DNA of 64,000 nucleotides from Anaerolineales bacterium (GTDB taxonomy: Bacteria > Chloroflexota > Anaerolineae > Anaerolineales > UBA4823), in the NCBI GenBank assembly GCA_020060465.1, contig JAGVAD010000028.1:45958-109957 (forward strand). Reading direction: 5' to 3'. The number at the start of each line of letters is the position of its first letter. Positions within the stretch are counted from its first letter, which is position 1. Below, in pieces: positions 35,435 to 43,767 of the stretch. The position numbers and the translations under genes were made by a program. A model generated the notes under the pieces. That model saw nothing but the letters and a program-made list of their open reading frames with translations, was not told the origin of the DNA and ran no database searches.

Positions 35435-35695
35435 TCAGACCAATCGACTCGGCCAGGGCCAGAGTGAATGAGCCGCGCACATAAACGCCGGATGCAAAGA
35501 CCACAAGTGGGATGGTGATGCGACAAACGTAACGAAATAAGCAGAGGATGAATTCTTTTTATATAACCTGGGCAATTCAGCCGCGCCGCGCAGCAACCGC
35601 TCCTTACCCCGCAAAGGAGGCGCATGTTTGGCAGCCCAATTTTTCAGGCTGCGGCTCAGATACAGATCAATCTCATCATTCATCTCGGCGCTCAT
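35435..35695 (-). CDS. Small protein after the sigma factor, probably frameshifted membrane anti-sigma
   Basis: The frame starts at the ATG at 35695 (also open from a TTG at 35713) and reads MSAEMNDEIDLYLSRSL, then GKERLLRGAAELP, a plausible soluble N-terminus of a small sigma-associated protein. After the A-run (T5 on the plus strand, 35556-35560) this frame turns unlikely. The -1 frame then gives a convincing membrane helix (ITIPLVVFASGVYV, then FTLALAESIGLIV). One more A would join them. It could be a disrupted anti-sigma factor, a programmed frameshift or a sequencing error. No anti-sigma zinc motif is seen. The function is inferred from position only. Confidence 0.4.
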   Translation of the reverse strand: MSAEMNDEIDLYLSRSLKNWAAKHAPPLRGKERLLRGAAELPRLYKKNSSSAYFVTFVASPSHLWSLHPAFMCAAHSLWPWPSRLV

Positions 35696-35699
35696 CGCA

Positions 35700-36284
35700 T
35701 TATTTGTATTCAAGATTTGGCAGCGTTTCGCCAGCAGCCAGCCCCTCTGCGCCCAGACTTTTCTTCAGCGCCAGGCGGCCATAATGCAGGCGGGATTTGA
35801 CCGTGCCAATGGGAACATCCAGGATTTCTGAGATGTCCTGTAACGACAGATCATTCAAATAATACAACACAATAACTACTCTCTGAGGGAATGGAAGGTT
35901 CATAACAGCCTGTTGAACGCGATCCCAATCGTCCCGCAACTCGACATGTTCCTGCAATGAAGAACCATTGCCAGCCAGCCAATCTACCAAATCTTCCAGC
36001 GGCTGCAACCAGCGGCGGTTGCGCTTGATCCAGGTATAAGCCAGGTTGACGGTCATTCGATAGAGCCAGGGTTCCAACGGGCGCTGCGGATCAATGTAAC
36101 CAGCAAAGCGATACAGCCTTAAAAAGACATCCTGCGTCAGATCTGCAGCCGCATCGGGATCGCCGGTAATCACCAATGCAGTGCGATATACCTTTCGCTG
36201 GTATTGGTCGTAGAGGCTGCCCAGCGCCTCCAAATTTCCCTTCTGAAGCTGTTGAGCCAGTTCCTGGTCGCTGAGTTCTATCAT
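35700..36284 (-). CDS. ECF-type RNA polymerase sigma factor
   Basis: A 194-residue sigma-70-family protein with only regions 2 and 4. Region 2 has LYDQYQRKVYRTALVITGDPDAAADLTQDVFLRLYR and EPWLYRMTVNLAYTWIKRNRR. Region 4 has LPFPQRVVIVLYYLNDLSLQDISEILDVPIGTVKSRLHYGR. The start is at the ATG at 36284; the frame extends ten residues further. It is followed by the small, apparently frameshifted ORF that would be expected to encode its anti-sigma factor, and then by binding-protein genes it may control. Confidence 0.92.
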   Translation of the reverse strand: MIELSDQELAQQLQKGNLEALGSLYDQYQRKVYRTALVITGDPDAAADLTQDVFLRLYRFAGYIDPQRPLEPWLYRMTVNLAYTWIKRNRRWLQPLEDLVDWLAGNGSSLQEHVELRDDWDRVQQAVMNLPFPQRVVIVLYYLNDLSLQDISEILDVPIGTVKSRLHYGRLALKKSLGAEGLAAGETLPNLEYK

Positions 36285-36386
36285 TCTGCACCGCGCAATT
36301 GTGTGTTGAACCAAATCATACCATAGAAGAGGCGCTTAATTGGGCTGAGCGGGCGCGGCTCTTGGATATTTTCCTCAACCCAACCC

Positions 36387-37082
36387 CTATTGTTTGGGCT
36401 TGCCACGGTTGATAAAAATAAAAAGCGAACCCAAGACAATCGCCATCAAAATGGTCGCCATCAACGCAATGAGGTCGCTTTTTCTATCCGCGATTACGAT
36501 AGGAACAGGGGTGGGCGTGGGAGGAAGTTCGAGTATAGCGATCTGGGCAGCGTTGGTTTCATTCAATTCAACGCTCGCATCCCATAAGCCATTTTGACGA
36601 AGAAGAAAGGCGGTCAGCTCCCAGCAGGTTTCATCCTCCAAAGTGCCAGGCCATTGGTAAGGCATAGAAGCGCAGATATAATCCCGCAGCGCCTGGGCGT
36701 TCTGGAATCTTTGCAATGCCTGTGCGCCGATAATGGGCGGCACGAAGGCAGGGATAGTCCAGCCGTCTGGATAAGGGCGCGTTCCATGACATCCCGAAAG
36801 CCAGCAGTTGCGATCTTCGGGGGGATAGGTTTCACGAAACTCGTCGGTCAAGCCCTGACCGCGGTCGCCGTGGCAGGGCAGACAACGCGACCAAAATTCC
36901 TGCGCCCCGAAGTCAGCCTGCGAGGGCGCGGATGGCAGGGTCGGTTGCGCCAGCCGATCAGGGGTGGGCGTGGCCGTGATTTGCGGCGCGCCCGATTGCG
37001 CTCGGCCTGTTTGCAAGAATAGCGTTGCTGTGAGCAACGCTATTCCAATCAGGATCAAAATTGGCTTTGGAAACAAGTTCAC
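36387..37082 (-). CDS. Membrane-anchored c-type cytochrome
   Basis: A 231-residue exported protein. From the GTG at 37082 (five bases after the permease stop) it has a signal segment (residues 4-24) and a Thr/Pro linker. A class I haem motif CLPCH lies at residues 67-71, with a second Cys pair before His as CWLSGCH (Cys93, Cys98, His99). PYQWPG supplies a possible Met ligand just before (CASMPYQWP). A C-terminal helix (IALMATILMAIVLGSLFIFI) anchors it. The CX4CH arrangement may bind a second haem or only be a disulfide. A longer start at 37160 would overlap the permease gene by 74 bases. Its place after peptide permeases is odd. Confidence 0.75.
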   Translation of the reverse strand: MNLFPKPILILIGIALLTATLFLQTGRAQSGAPQITATPTPDRLAQPTLPSAPSQADFGAQEFWSRCLPCHGDRGQGLTDEFRETYPPEDRNCWLSGCHGTRPYPDGWTIPAFVPPIIGAQALQRFQNAQALRDYICASMPYQWPGTLEDETCWELTAFLLRQNGLWDASVELNETNAAQIAILELPPTPTPVPIVIADRKSDLIALMATILMAIVLGSLFIFINRGKPKQ

Positions 37083-37086
37083 CAGG

Positions 37087-38124
37087 TCAGGATTTTCCAC
37101 GCAAGCGTGGGTCAAGTACGTCGCGTAAAGCGTCGCCCACCAGGTTCCAGCCCATAACAAACAGCGTCAGAGTCAGACCCGGCCAGACAATGATATACCA
37201 GTATCTATCCAGGCTGATAATCCAGTTACGGGCGAAAGACAGGAGTTGTCCCCAATCTGCATAGCCGATTTCAGTGCCAATACCGAGAAAGGAAAGGGCG
37301 GCAAAAGACAGTACGACATCCCCGATCGCCAGCGAGGCCAGCACCAATGTGGGGAAAATGGCGTTGGGTAGAATGTGGCGAAAGAGTATACGCCCATCTT
37401 TCACACCGATCACGCGCGCAGCCATTACATAATCGCGCTCTTTAATCGTGAGGATGTCACCCCGAATAATACGCGCGTACCCCATCCACCCAAATGTAAT
37501 CAGAGCTATCATGGATGGTATGAGGCTGCGTCCGATTCTGGGTGTAAGCACAGCAGCCAAAATTAACGCCGCCAGGATAAATGGCAGGGTGAGAAAAATA
37601 TCCACGATACGCATGATGACGTTGTCCACAATGCCGCCATAAAACGCCGAGATTGACCCAACAATCACCCCGATCAACAGCGCGGCGGTGACAACCACCA
37701 GTCCCGTCTTGAAGGCTGTGCGCGTCCCCCAAATAATCCCATAGAAGACGTCATATTGCCCTTGAGAGGTGCCGAAGATATGCACCCATTGATCCGTTTT
37801 CATGATGGGCTTCCACCAGAATGGCAGATCCGGCGCATTGCGCGTCCATGGGGACATCATGGGTTGAGGATCGGCTTTGAAACCATCGCGCGGGATCTTA
37901 TACGGGTCATTTGTCACCGGCGGAGCAATGAGCGGCGCAGCGAACGCAACGACCACAAACAATGTGATCAGAACGAAGCCAATAATAGAAGCTGGTGTTT
38001 TGAACAAGCCCTGGATGACGCGATAGTTGTCCGGTCCAAGGGCTCGCTCCAGCCAACCAATGCGACGTAGATTAACGGCTTCGGTTAGAAGGTTAGTATC
38101 GCCAAGTGCAACGCTTTTCTCCAT
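37087..38124 (-). CDS. Peptide ABC transporter permease, DppC/OppC type
   Basis: A 345-residue membrane protein of the BPD_transp_1 family. The OppC-type N-terminal domain has a first helix (IIGFVLITLFVVVAFAAPLIAP). A periplasmic segment follows with HIFGTSQGQYDVFYGIIWGTRTAF, where canonical DppC has the HxxGTDxxGRDV motif. The EAA loop region MAARVIGVKDGRILFRHILPNAI is clear. It forms the channel with the gene before it. About 15 bases separate the two. Confidence 0.92.
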   Translation of the reverse strand: MEKSVALGDTNLLTEAVNLRRIGWLERALGPDNYRVIQGLFKTPASIIGFVLITLFVVVAFAAPLIAPPVTNDPYKIPRDGFKADPQPMMSPWTRNAPDLPFWWKPIMKTDQWVHIFGTSQGQYDVFYGIIWGTRTAFKTGLVVVTAALLIGVIVGSISAFYGGIVDNVIMRIVDIFLTLPFILAALILAAVLTPRIGRSLIPSMIALITFGWMGYARIIRGDILTIKERDYVMAARVIGVKDGRILFRHILPNAIFPTLVLASLAIGDVVLSFAALSFLGIGTEIGYADWGQLLSFARNWIISLDRYWYIIVWPGLTLTLFVMGWNLVGDALRDVLDPRLRGKS

Positions 38125-38139
38125 GATGATTATGTCTCC

Positions 38140-39204
38140 TTAGGACAAGCGAACGCGAGGATCAACCACCGCGTAGATAATGTCTACAACTAGATTAGCT
38201 ATAATCAGGATCAACCCATTGAACAGGGCAAACCCCAGGACGGTAACAACATCCAACTGAGCAGCAGCGTCGGCTGCCGCTTTACCGATGCCAGGATAGT
38301 CAAACACCGTTTCGGTGATCACGACGCCGCCCATCAAACCCACCACGGTGAAGCCTGCCAGGGTCACCACGGTTATCATGGCATTGGGTCGGGCGTGTTT
38401 GAAGATCACGTCGTTTTCGCGCAGACCTTTGGCGCGCGCTGTGGTGATGTATTCCTGACGCAGAGTCTCCAACATGGATGAGCGCGTGACGCGCAGGAAA
38501 GTTGCCCAGTTGATGTACGAAAGGGTCAAGATAGGTAGAAGCATGTGTTTGAGGGCATCCCAGAAAACATCAATACGCCCGTTGAGTAAGGAGTCAATGG
38601 TGAGCAGCGAGGTATAACTCCTAAACCCTCCCGACATCACCACCTGATTCGCCCAGTCGGAGAGACGACCTGGGGGGAACCATTGCAATTTTGAGTAGAA
38701 AATCATCAACACTAACAGGCCAAATACAAAGGTTGGGAAAGAAGCGCCTACGATGCTGAAAACGCGGCCAGCCTGGTCAATAAAGCCGTTGTGATGCACT
38801 GCAGCCTGGATGCCCAGCCAAATCCCCACCAGGATCACTGGCGCTACCGCCCAAAGCGTCAGGTCGAGCGTGTTGGGAAAGCGCTGTTTAATCAGACTGG
38901 CTACTGGCTGTGAACCAACGCGTGAAAACCCAAAATCGCCAAAAAGGATGCCGCCGCTACGCTCGCCTGTAGCTTGATCCTTTGTACCAACCAGCCAGCG
39001 CCAGTATTGAACATAAAGCGGCTGATCCAAACCATATTTTTTGATGATACCATCCAGAGCCTTTTCCGTTTTGGGGATATCGCGTACATAGAGCGCCGAT
39101 CGCTCCACTGGCGTCAGGAATTGCAACATGCCAAAAATCAAGATCGTCACGCCAAACAGTAGCAATGGCACCAATAATAAACGTCGAATAATATAAGCGG
39201 TCAT
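38140..39204 (-). CDS. Peptide ABC transporter permease, DppB/OppB type
   Basis: A 354-residue membrane protein. The start (TAYIIRRLLLVPLLLFGVTILIFGMLQF) and the EAA loop (LRQEYITTARAKGLRENDVIFKHARPNAM) are typical of DppB/OppB, as is the ending VVDIIYAVVDPRVRLS. AGGAG lies six bases before the ATG. It is preceded by the binding-protein gene and two stem-loops and is followed by the DppC-type gene. It is one half of the only peptide permease pair in the window. Confidence 0.92.
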   Translation of the reverse strand: MTAYIIRRLLLVPLLLFGVTILIFGMLQFLTPVERSALYVRDIPKTEKALDGIIKKYGLDQPLYVQYWRWLVGTKDQATGERSGGILFGDFGFSRVGSQPVASLIKQRFPNTLDLTLWAVAPVILVGIWLGIQAAVHHNGFIDQAGRVFSIVGASFPTFVFGLLVLMIFYSKLQWFPPGRLSDWANQVVMSGGFRSYTSLLTIDSLLNGRIDVFWDALKHMLLPILTLSYINWATFLRVTRSSMLETLRQEYITTARAKGLRENDVIFKHARPNAMITVVTLAGFTVVGLMGGVVITETVFDYPGIGKAAADAAAQLDVVTVLGFALFNGLILIIANLVVDIIYAVVDPRVRLS

Positions 39205-39231
39205 GATTTTCTCCTAAGGATTTTTTCATCC

Positions 39232-39262
39232 GGAATAGGATGAAGGCTTTTCATCCCATTCC
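39232..39262 (-). promoter_or_regulatory. Stem-loop just before the DppB-type gene
   Basis: On the minus strand GGAATGGGATGAA and TTCATCCTATTCC form a stem with one mismatch and a 5-base loop, followed by GGATGAAAAAATCC. It lies about 30 bases before the permease start codon and may tune expression of permease relative to binding protein. Confidence 0.5.
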
Positions 39263-39297
39263 GCAGGAAAAATCGCTCCTGGCGCGAGGTGGGGAGA

Positions 39298-39321
39298 GGG
39301 GAGCCTGTTTCCAGGCTCCCC
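39298..39321 (-). promoter_or_regulatory. Stem-loop downstream of the binding-protein gene
   Basis: GGGGAGCCTG and CAGGCTCCCC form a perfect 10-bp stem with a 4-base loop, about 20 bases past the binding-protein stop. It has no T run, so it is more likely an mRNA 3'-end stabiliser or partial terminator than a strong terminator. Confidence 0.6.
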
Positions 39322-39343
39322 ATCGAAACTTACTGACTAACTA

Positions 39344-41425
39344 CTATTCCTTCCACATCGGATAGTAGTACAGGTTGCTCCAGGCGCCGTTGTAATTGAC
39401 ACCCTGGACATAGCGTGCCATGAAACCGTGGCTGGTGCCAATCGCCAGGATGATGCCGGGCGGATTGTCGTACACAGCCTGGTTCAACTTCCGGTAAACC
39501 TCGTTGCGCGCCTCAGGATCCGTGAGCAACACGCCTTCGTTGATCAATGGAACAAACGTGTTCTTGATCTCAGCAGGGATGTTCTGGCGTGCGGCGTAGG
39601 TCGTCACCAGGTAAGGCACATACCAGTTGTGCGGATCGTGGAAGTCCTCGTGCCAGCCGACGAAGAAGATCGGGGCCAGGCTGGCGCGGATAGAGCGCAG
39701 ATAGGCCGGCCAAGGCAGACCGACGACTTCCAGGAGGAACTTCTCGTTGACCTGATTCAGATTGCCGGCCAGGATTTCCGCAATGGTCTGGCGGGTGGTG
39801 TTGCCCTGGTTGTAGGAACCTTGCATGCGGAAACCAACCTCCCAGACATCGTCGGGATCCTCGCCTGCCGGAATGCCGTCTTTATCAACATCGGCCAGCT
39901 TGAACTCTTCCTCGCACTTGGCCAGGTCGAAGGTATAGACAGGATCATCCTCATTGTAACCAGGCATGCCAGGCACCGCCAGGCTCTTAGACTGCACCGC
40001 CTCGCCGTTGAAGACATCATTGATGTAGGTGTCCCAGTCGAAGCAGTAGTTGAAAGCTTTGCGGATGTGGACATCGGCAAAGAAATCGTCTGGAATGCCG
40101 TTGCCATCCAGCTTACCGGAACCCAGGTAAGTGTTGCTTCCATCCGGGTTGGCGACCTTGAAGTTGAAGAAGACATCCGAGCGGGTGTTGCCGGGTTTGC
40201 CCAACGTGCGGCGGAACGGCTTGGCCGGATCAACGACCTGACAATCGTAGTCGTACTTCTCTTCGTTCCAGATGCAGTCCTCGCCAACCAATTCATCCAT
40301 CTGTGAGCGGTTCTCCACCGGCACCGCGCCGGCGTCAGCGTCGCCAGCCTGCAGCATGGCGAAGCGGGTGCTCCATTCATCCACCTGCTTGATGACCACG
40401 CGCTCCAGCTTGGCGGGCTCGCGCCAGTAGTCATCGTTGCGCACCATTACGACCTCTTCGCCGGGCGTCCAGTGATCGAACTTGAAGGGCCCGGTGCCCA
40501 TGGCGATGGCGTTGATCGGGTTGTTCTCGGGCGGAATGGCGTAGAAGTTCTGCCAGGTGTCGCAGGAACCGTCCCAGCCGCCGTTTTCAGCCACCCAGGC
40601 CGGATCCATGACCGAGCTCCAATAACCAGCGATGGTAACCAGGAAAGGACCCCAGGGCTGGGCCAGTTTCATGGTCACGGTGCCGGTCGCATCATCGGCG
40701 GCGATTTTGGCAAACACATCCTCGCAGACGCCCTTGAGGATCGCCGGATCCACAGCCTTCATGGCTTCAACATCGTCATACAGCTCTTTGGGGATAGCGT
40801 CATATTCTTCCTGGCTGATGCCATCCGCTAGCGCCTCGAGGCCAAATTGCTGCGCCACTTCGACTGCCTCAGCAATGTCAATCGTGCCGACGCCATAGAA
40901 GGGTTCGAAGACCAGGAACTGCGGCGAGTCCGTACCGCCCTGCAGCAGGCCGCGGGCGAAGGAGTAAGCCACATCGGAGGCCTTCATCTCATTGCCGTTG
41001 TGGAATTTGACGCCGGAGCGCATCTTGAAGGTGTAGGTCTTCCCGTCCTCAGACATTTCCCAGGATTCAGCCAGCAACGGCACCAGCTTGGATTCATAGT
41101 TGCCGTCGTAAGTGACCAGGGTCTCATAGACGTTTTGCAGGATCTCACCGCCAGCGGTCTCATAGTCGAAGGCTGGATCGAGGCTGTCGGGCTCGCCGAA
41201 GGTTACATAGGTGAAGGTTGTTGGATCCTTCGCCTTGATTACAACCTCTTCGGTCGGCGGGGGAGCAGCGGTCACCTCAACCGTCTGGATGACCGTCTGG
41301 CCTTCCTTCTCCACCACGACGGTCTCGACGATTTTCTCAGGAGTGACCTGAGGCTGCGCGCAGGCACCCAACACAAAGCTCGCTAAAATAAACAGCGAGA
41401 ACAAGATGTAAAGTTTGTTACGCAT
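39344..41425 (-). CDS. Family 5 ABC substrate-binding lipoprotein (dipeptide type)
   Basis: A 693-residue SBP_bac_5 protein. From the ATG at 41425 (GAGGAG eight bases upstream) it has a lipoprotein signal, lipobox VLGAC (Cys22), and a Thr/Glu/Val tether. Landmarks: TYVTFGEPDSLDPAFDYET, TYTFKMRSGVKFHNGNEMKASDVAYSF and DVHIRKAFNYCFDWDTYI. It is larger than canonical DppA (about 530 residues) because of insertions around 160-260. It is followed by two stem-loops and the permease pair, so it is the cognate binding protein of that transporter. Confidence 0.93.
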   Translation of the reverse strand: MRNKLYILFSLFILASFVLGACAQPQVTPEKIVETVVVEKEGQTVIQTVEVTAAPPPTEEVVIKAKDPTTFTYVTFGEPDSLDPAFDYETAGGEILQNVYETLVTYDGNYESKLVPLLAESWEMSEDGKTYTFKMRSGVKFHNGNEMKASDVAYSFARGLLQGGTDSPQFLVFEPFYGVGTIDIAEAVEVAQQFGLEALADGISQEEYDAIPKELYDDVEAMKAVDPAILKGVCEDVFAKIAADDATGTVTMKLAQPWGPFLVTIAGYWSSVMDPAWVAENGGWDGSCDTWQNFYAIPPENNPINAIAMGTGPFKFDHWTPGEEVVMVRNDDYWREPAKLERVVIKQVDEWSTRFAMLQAGDADAGAVPVENRSQMDELVGEDCIWNEEKYDYDCQVVDPAKPFRRTLGKPGNTRSDVFFNFKVANPDGSNTYLGSGKLDGNGIPDDFFADVHIRKAFNYCFDWDTYINDVFNGEAVQSKSLAVPGMPGYNEDDPVYTFDLAKCEEEFKLADVDKDGIPAGEDPDDVWEVGFRMQGSYNQGNTTRQTIAEILAGNLNQVNEKFLLEVVGLPWPAYLRSIRASLAPIFFVGWHEDFHDPHNWYVPYLVTTYAARQNIPAEIKNTFVPLINEGVLLTDPEARNEVYRKLNQAVYDNPPGIILAIGTSHGFMARYVQGVNYNGAWSNLYYYPMWKE

Positions 41426-41509
41426 GTTCTTCTCCTCAAGAAATATTAGTATCGGTTCCAATACGTGCCATCGATGATCCAAGTACATCGCATAGAAATC
41501 GAACGCTAG

Positions 41510-41520
41510 TCATCACCTCC
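41510..41520 (-). promoter_or_regulatory. Perfect anti-SD-complementary box in the leader before the binding-protein gene
   Basis: The minus strand reads AAGGAGGTGATGACT around 41507-41522, fully complementary to the 16S rRNA 3' end over AAGGAGGTGAT. It lies 85-95 bases before the binding-protein ATG. A 25-codon frame opens at the overlapping ATG and ends at the TGA that overlaps the binding-protein ribosome site. The ATG is too close to the box for normal initiation. Confidence 0.35.
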
Positions 41521-41597
41521 TTGCAACTTTTCAGAATGGATATGGACGCTCGCATAATGTAATACCACATATCGCCAGCGATCGCCGTCTTGAAATC

Positions 41598-42578
41598 TCA
41601 CACGAGATGGCAGGCGACCCAATGATCTGGCGCAACCTCACGCCAGACGGGAACTTGCTCGGCGCAAATCTTTTGCGCCAACGGACAGCGCGTGCGGAAA
41701 CGACAGCCCGAAGGGGGGTTGACCGGACTGGGCACATCGCCTTCCAGGATGATGCGTTTACGCTTCTCCTCAATCACCGGATCGGGCACTGGCACGGCTG
41801 AAAGCAATGCCTGCGTATAGGGATGTAACGGATGATTATACAACTCATCTCGCGACGCCATTTCAGCCAGAATGCCCAGATACATCACCGCCACCCGGTC
41901 GCTGATATGCCGCACTACCGATAGGTCGTGGGCAATAAACAGGTAAGTCAAATTAAACTTTTCCTGCAGATCCTCGAGCAAGTTAATGACTTGCGCCTGA
42001 ATAGAGACATCCAGCGCCGAGATGGGTTCATCACAGACAATGAATTCGGGTTGCAACACCAGAGCACGGGCAATGCCGATGCGCTGGCGCTGCCCGCCGG
42101 AGAATTCGTGCGGATAACGGCTGGCAAAGGTAGGGCTGAGCCGAACGGTCACCAAAGCTTCGCGCACACGCTCTTCGAGTTCAGCGCCTTTGGCAATATT
42201 ATGCACCAACAATGGCTCACCCACGATCTCTGCAATGGTCATACGCGGGTTCAGGCTGGCGTATGGATCCTGAAAGATCATCTGCATACGGCGACGCATG
42301 CGCCGCAGCTCCTCGCCTTTGAGCTTGGTCAAATCAATGTCTTCGAAATAAACATGACCAGAGGTAGGACGATAGAGTTGCAGGATTGTCCGCCCTGCAG
42401 TCGTTTTACCGCAGCCAGATTCACCTACCAGGCCGAAAGTCTCGCCTCGGCGAACCCAGAATGAAACCGAATCTACGGCGTGAACCACACCAACCTGACG
42501 CTGAAAAACGCCGCTCAGGATCGGAAAATGCATGACCAAATCTTCAGTTTTAACCAGGATGTTATTATGATTGCTCAT
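41598..42578 (-). CDS. Dipeptide ABC ATPase, DppF/OppF type
   Basis: A 326-residue ATPase starting at the ATG at 42578, which overlaps the previous gene's TGA by four bases. Walker [32 protein letters not shown], signature [18 protein letters not shown], Walker [13 protein letters not shown] (Cys in place of the common Ala) and IAHDLSVV. The C-terminal block [14 protein letters not shown] is present. It is similar to the other OppF-type ATPase at 29.3-30.3 kb but clearly not a recent duplicate. Confidence 0.93.
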   Translation of the reverse strand: MSNHNNILVKTEDLVMHFPILSGVFQRQVGVVHAVDSVSFWVRRGETFGLVGESGCGKTTAGRTILQLYRPTSGHVYFEDIDLTKLKGEELRRMRRRMQMIFQDPYASLNPRMTIAEIVGEPLLVHNIAKGAELEERVREALVTVRLSPTFASRYPHEFSGGQRQRIGIARALVLQPEFIVCDEPISALDVSIQAQVINLLEDLQEKFNLTYLFIAHDLSVVRHISDRVAVMYLGILAEMASRDELYNHPLHPYTQALLSAVPVPDPVIEEKRKRIILEGDVPSPVNPPSGCRFRTRCPLAQKICAEQVPVWREVAPDHWVACHLV

Positions 42579-43579
42579 TGACGCGGTCTTCCTTCTTTTA
42601 CATCCCACCAGCAGGCCACGCGATGCTTGACGCCTACATCCAACAAAGGCGGGTTTTCTTTACAACGATCAAAAACGTAGGTACAGCGAGGGGCGAAGGG
42701 ACACCCTTTTGGCTTTTCGACCAACACAGGCGGCAGTCCGGGAATATCCGCCAAGCGGCGGCGGTCGCTGGAATCCAGGCGCGGCAGGCTGTTGAGTAAG
42801 CCGATGGTATAGGGGTGCATAGGATTGTGATAAAGCTCTTTAATCTGCGCTTCTTCGACAATATAACCTGCGTACATGACGATCACACGCTCCGCCAGAC
42901 CAGCCACTACTCCCAAATCGTGGGTAATCCAGATGACGGACATGCCCAATTCAGAGCGCAGCCGCTTGACCAGGTCAATGATCTGCGCCTGGATGGTCAC
43001 ATCCAGGGCAGTCGTGGGTTCATCTGCGATCAGGATTTGGGGGTTGCAAGCCAGCGCCATGGCAATCATCACCCGCTGGCGCATACCACCTGAGAACTGA
43101 TGCGGGTACTGGGTCAGGCGTTTCTCTGGCTCGGGAATGCCCACCATGCGCAGCAATTCTACAACTCGGTCTAGTGCCTCAGATTTGCTCATCTTTAGAT
43201 GCAGCATCAACGGCTCGGAAACTTGTTTGCCGATAGTCAGCACCGGGTTGAGCGAGGTCATCGGATCCTGGAAGATCATGCCAATTTGAGCGCCGCGCAC
43301 ATCGCGGATCTCATCTGGTTTCATGCTCAACAGGTCTCGATTGTGAAAAAATGCCCGCCCGTTGGCAATCTCACCCGGAGGCGAGGGAATCAATTGCAAC
43401 AAAGAGAGCATCGTCACGCTTTTTCCACATCCGCTTTCCCCCACAACGCCCAAACTTTCACCTTCCAATAAATTAAAACTGACACCGTTTACTGCATACA
43501 CCATACCTTCGGGCGTTTTGAATTTTGTTTCCAGATTTTCTACTTGTAAGATGGGTTTGCGACCATTGGCTCCATCCAT
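42575..43579 (-). CDS. Dipeptide ABC ATPase, DppD/OppD type
   Basis: A 334-residue ATPase, first gene of the dpp-like operon. Walker [25 protein letters not shown], signature [18 protein letters not shown], Walker [13 protein letters not shown] and ITHDLGVV, then [14 protein letters not shown]. It forms a heterodimer with the next gene. A promoter with good hexamers lies about 85 bases upstream. Confidence 0.93.
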   Translation of the reverse strand: MDGANGRKPILQVENLETKFKTPEGMVYAVNGVSFNLLEGESLGVVGESGCGKSVTMLSLLQLIPSPPGEIANGRAFFHNRDLLSMKPDEIRDVRGAQIGMIFQDPMTSLNPVLTIGKQVSEPLMLHLKMSKSEALDRVVELLRMVGIPEPEKRLTQYPHQFSGGMRQRVMIAMALACNPQILIADEPTTALDVTIQAQIIDLVKRLRSELGMSVIWITHDLGVVAGLAERVIVMYAGYIVEEAQIKELYHNPMHPYTIGLLNSLPRLDSSDRRRLADIPGLPPVLVEKPKGCPFAPRCTYVFDRCKENPPLLDVGVKHRVACWWDVKEGRPRQ

Positions 43580-43662
43580 GAAAGGCGTTTCTCCTTCCAG
43601 AGAGTTGAGGTAGAATTTGTCTTTCTACCGGGGGTAAACAACTTTGTATAGCATGGATTGTA

Positions 43663-43691
43663 ATTATAACTGATAACGTTATTCATCGCAA
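43663..43691 (-). promoter_or_regulatory. Promoter and palindrome of the peptide ABC operon
   Basis: On the minus strand TTGCGA (43691-43686) and TATAAT (43668-43663) are 17 bases apart. A 10-base palindrome, ATAACGTTAT (43673-43682), lies in the spacer, where a bound repressor would block RNA polymerase. Confidence 0.6.
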
Positions 43692-43767
43692 ATGATCGGC
43701 AGTTCAAAAGTGTATTTTGCCAGCATATTCGATCACAAATAATCTACACCGTTGACATAACAAAGGT

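Noticed and set aside
35504..35504. GTG at 35504 as the start of the second binding protein
   Set aside because: It would put a membrane-like segment before the lipoprotein signal and has no ribosome site. The ATG at 35399 gives a normal lipobox distance, though coupling remains open.
39428..40306. A 292-codon plus-strand ORF
   Set aside because: It is a shadow of the binding-protein gene on the opposite strand, common in GC-rich codon usage.
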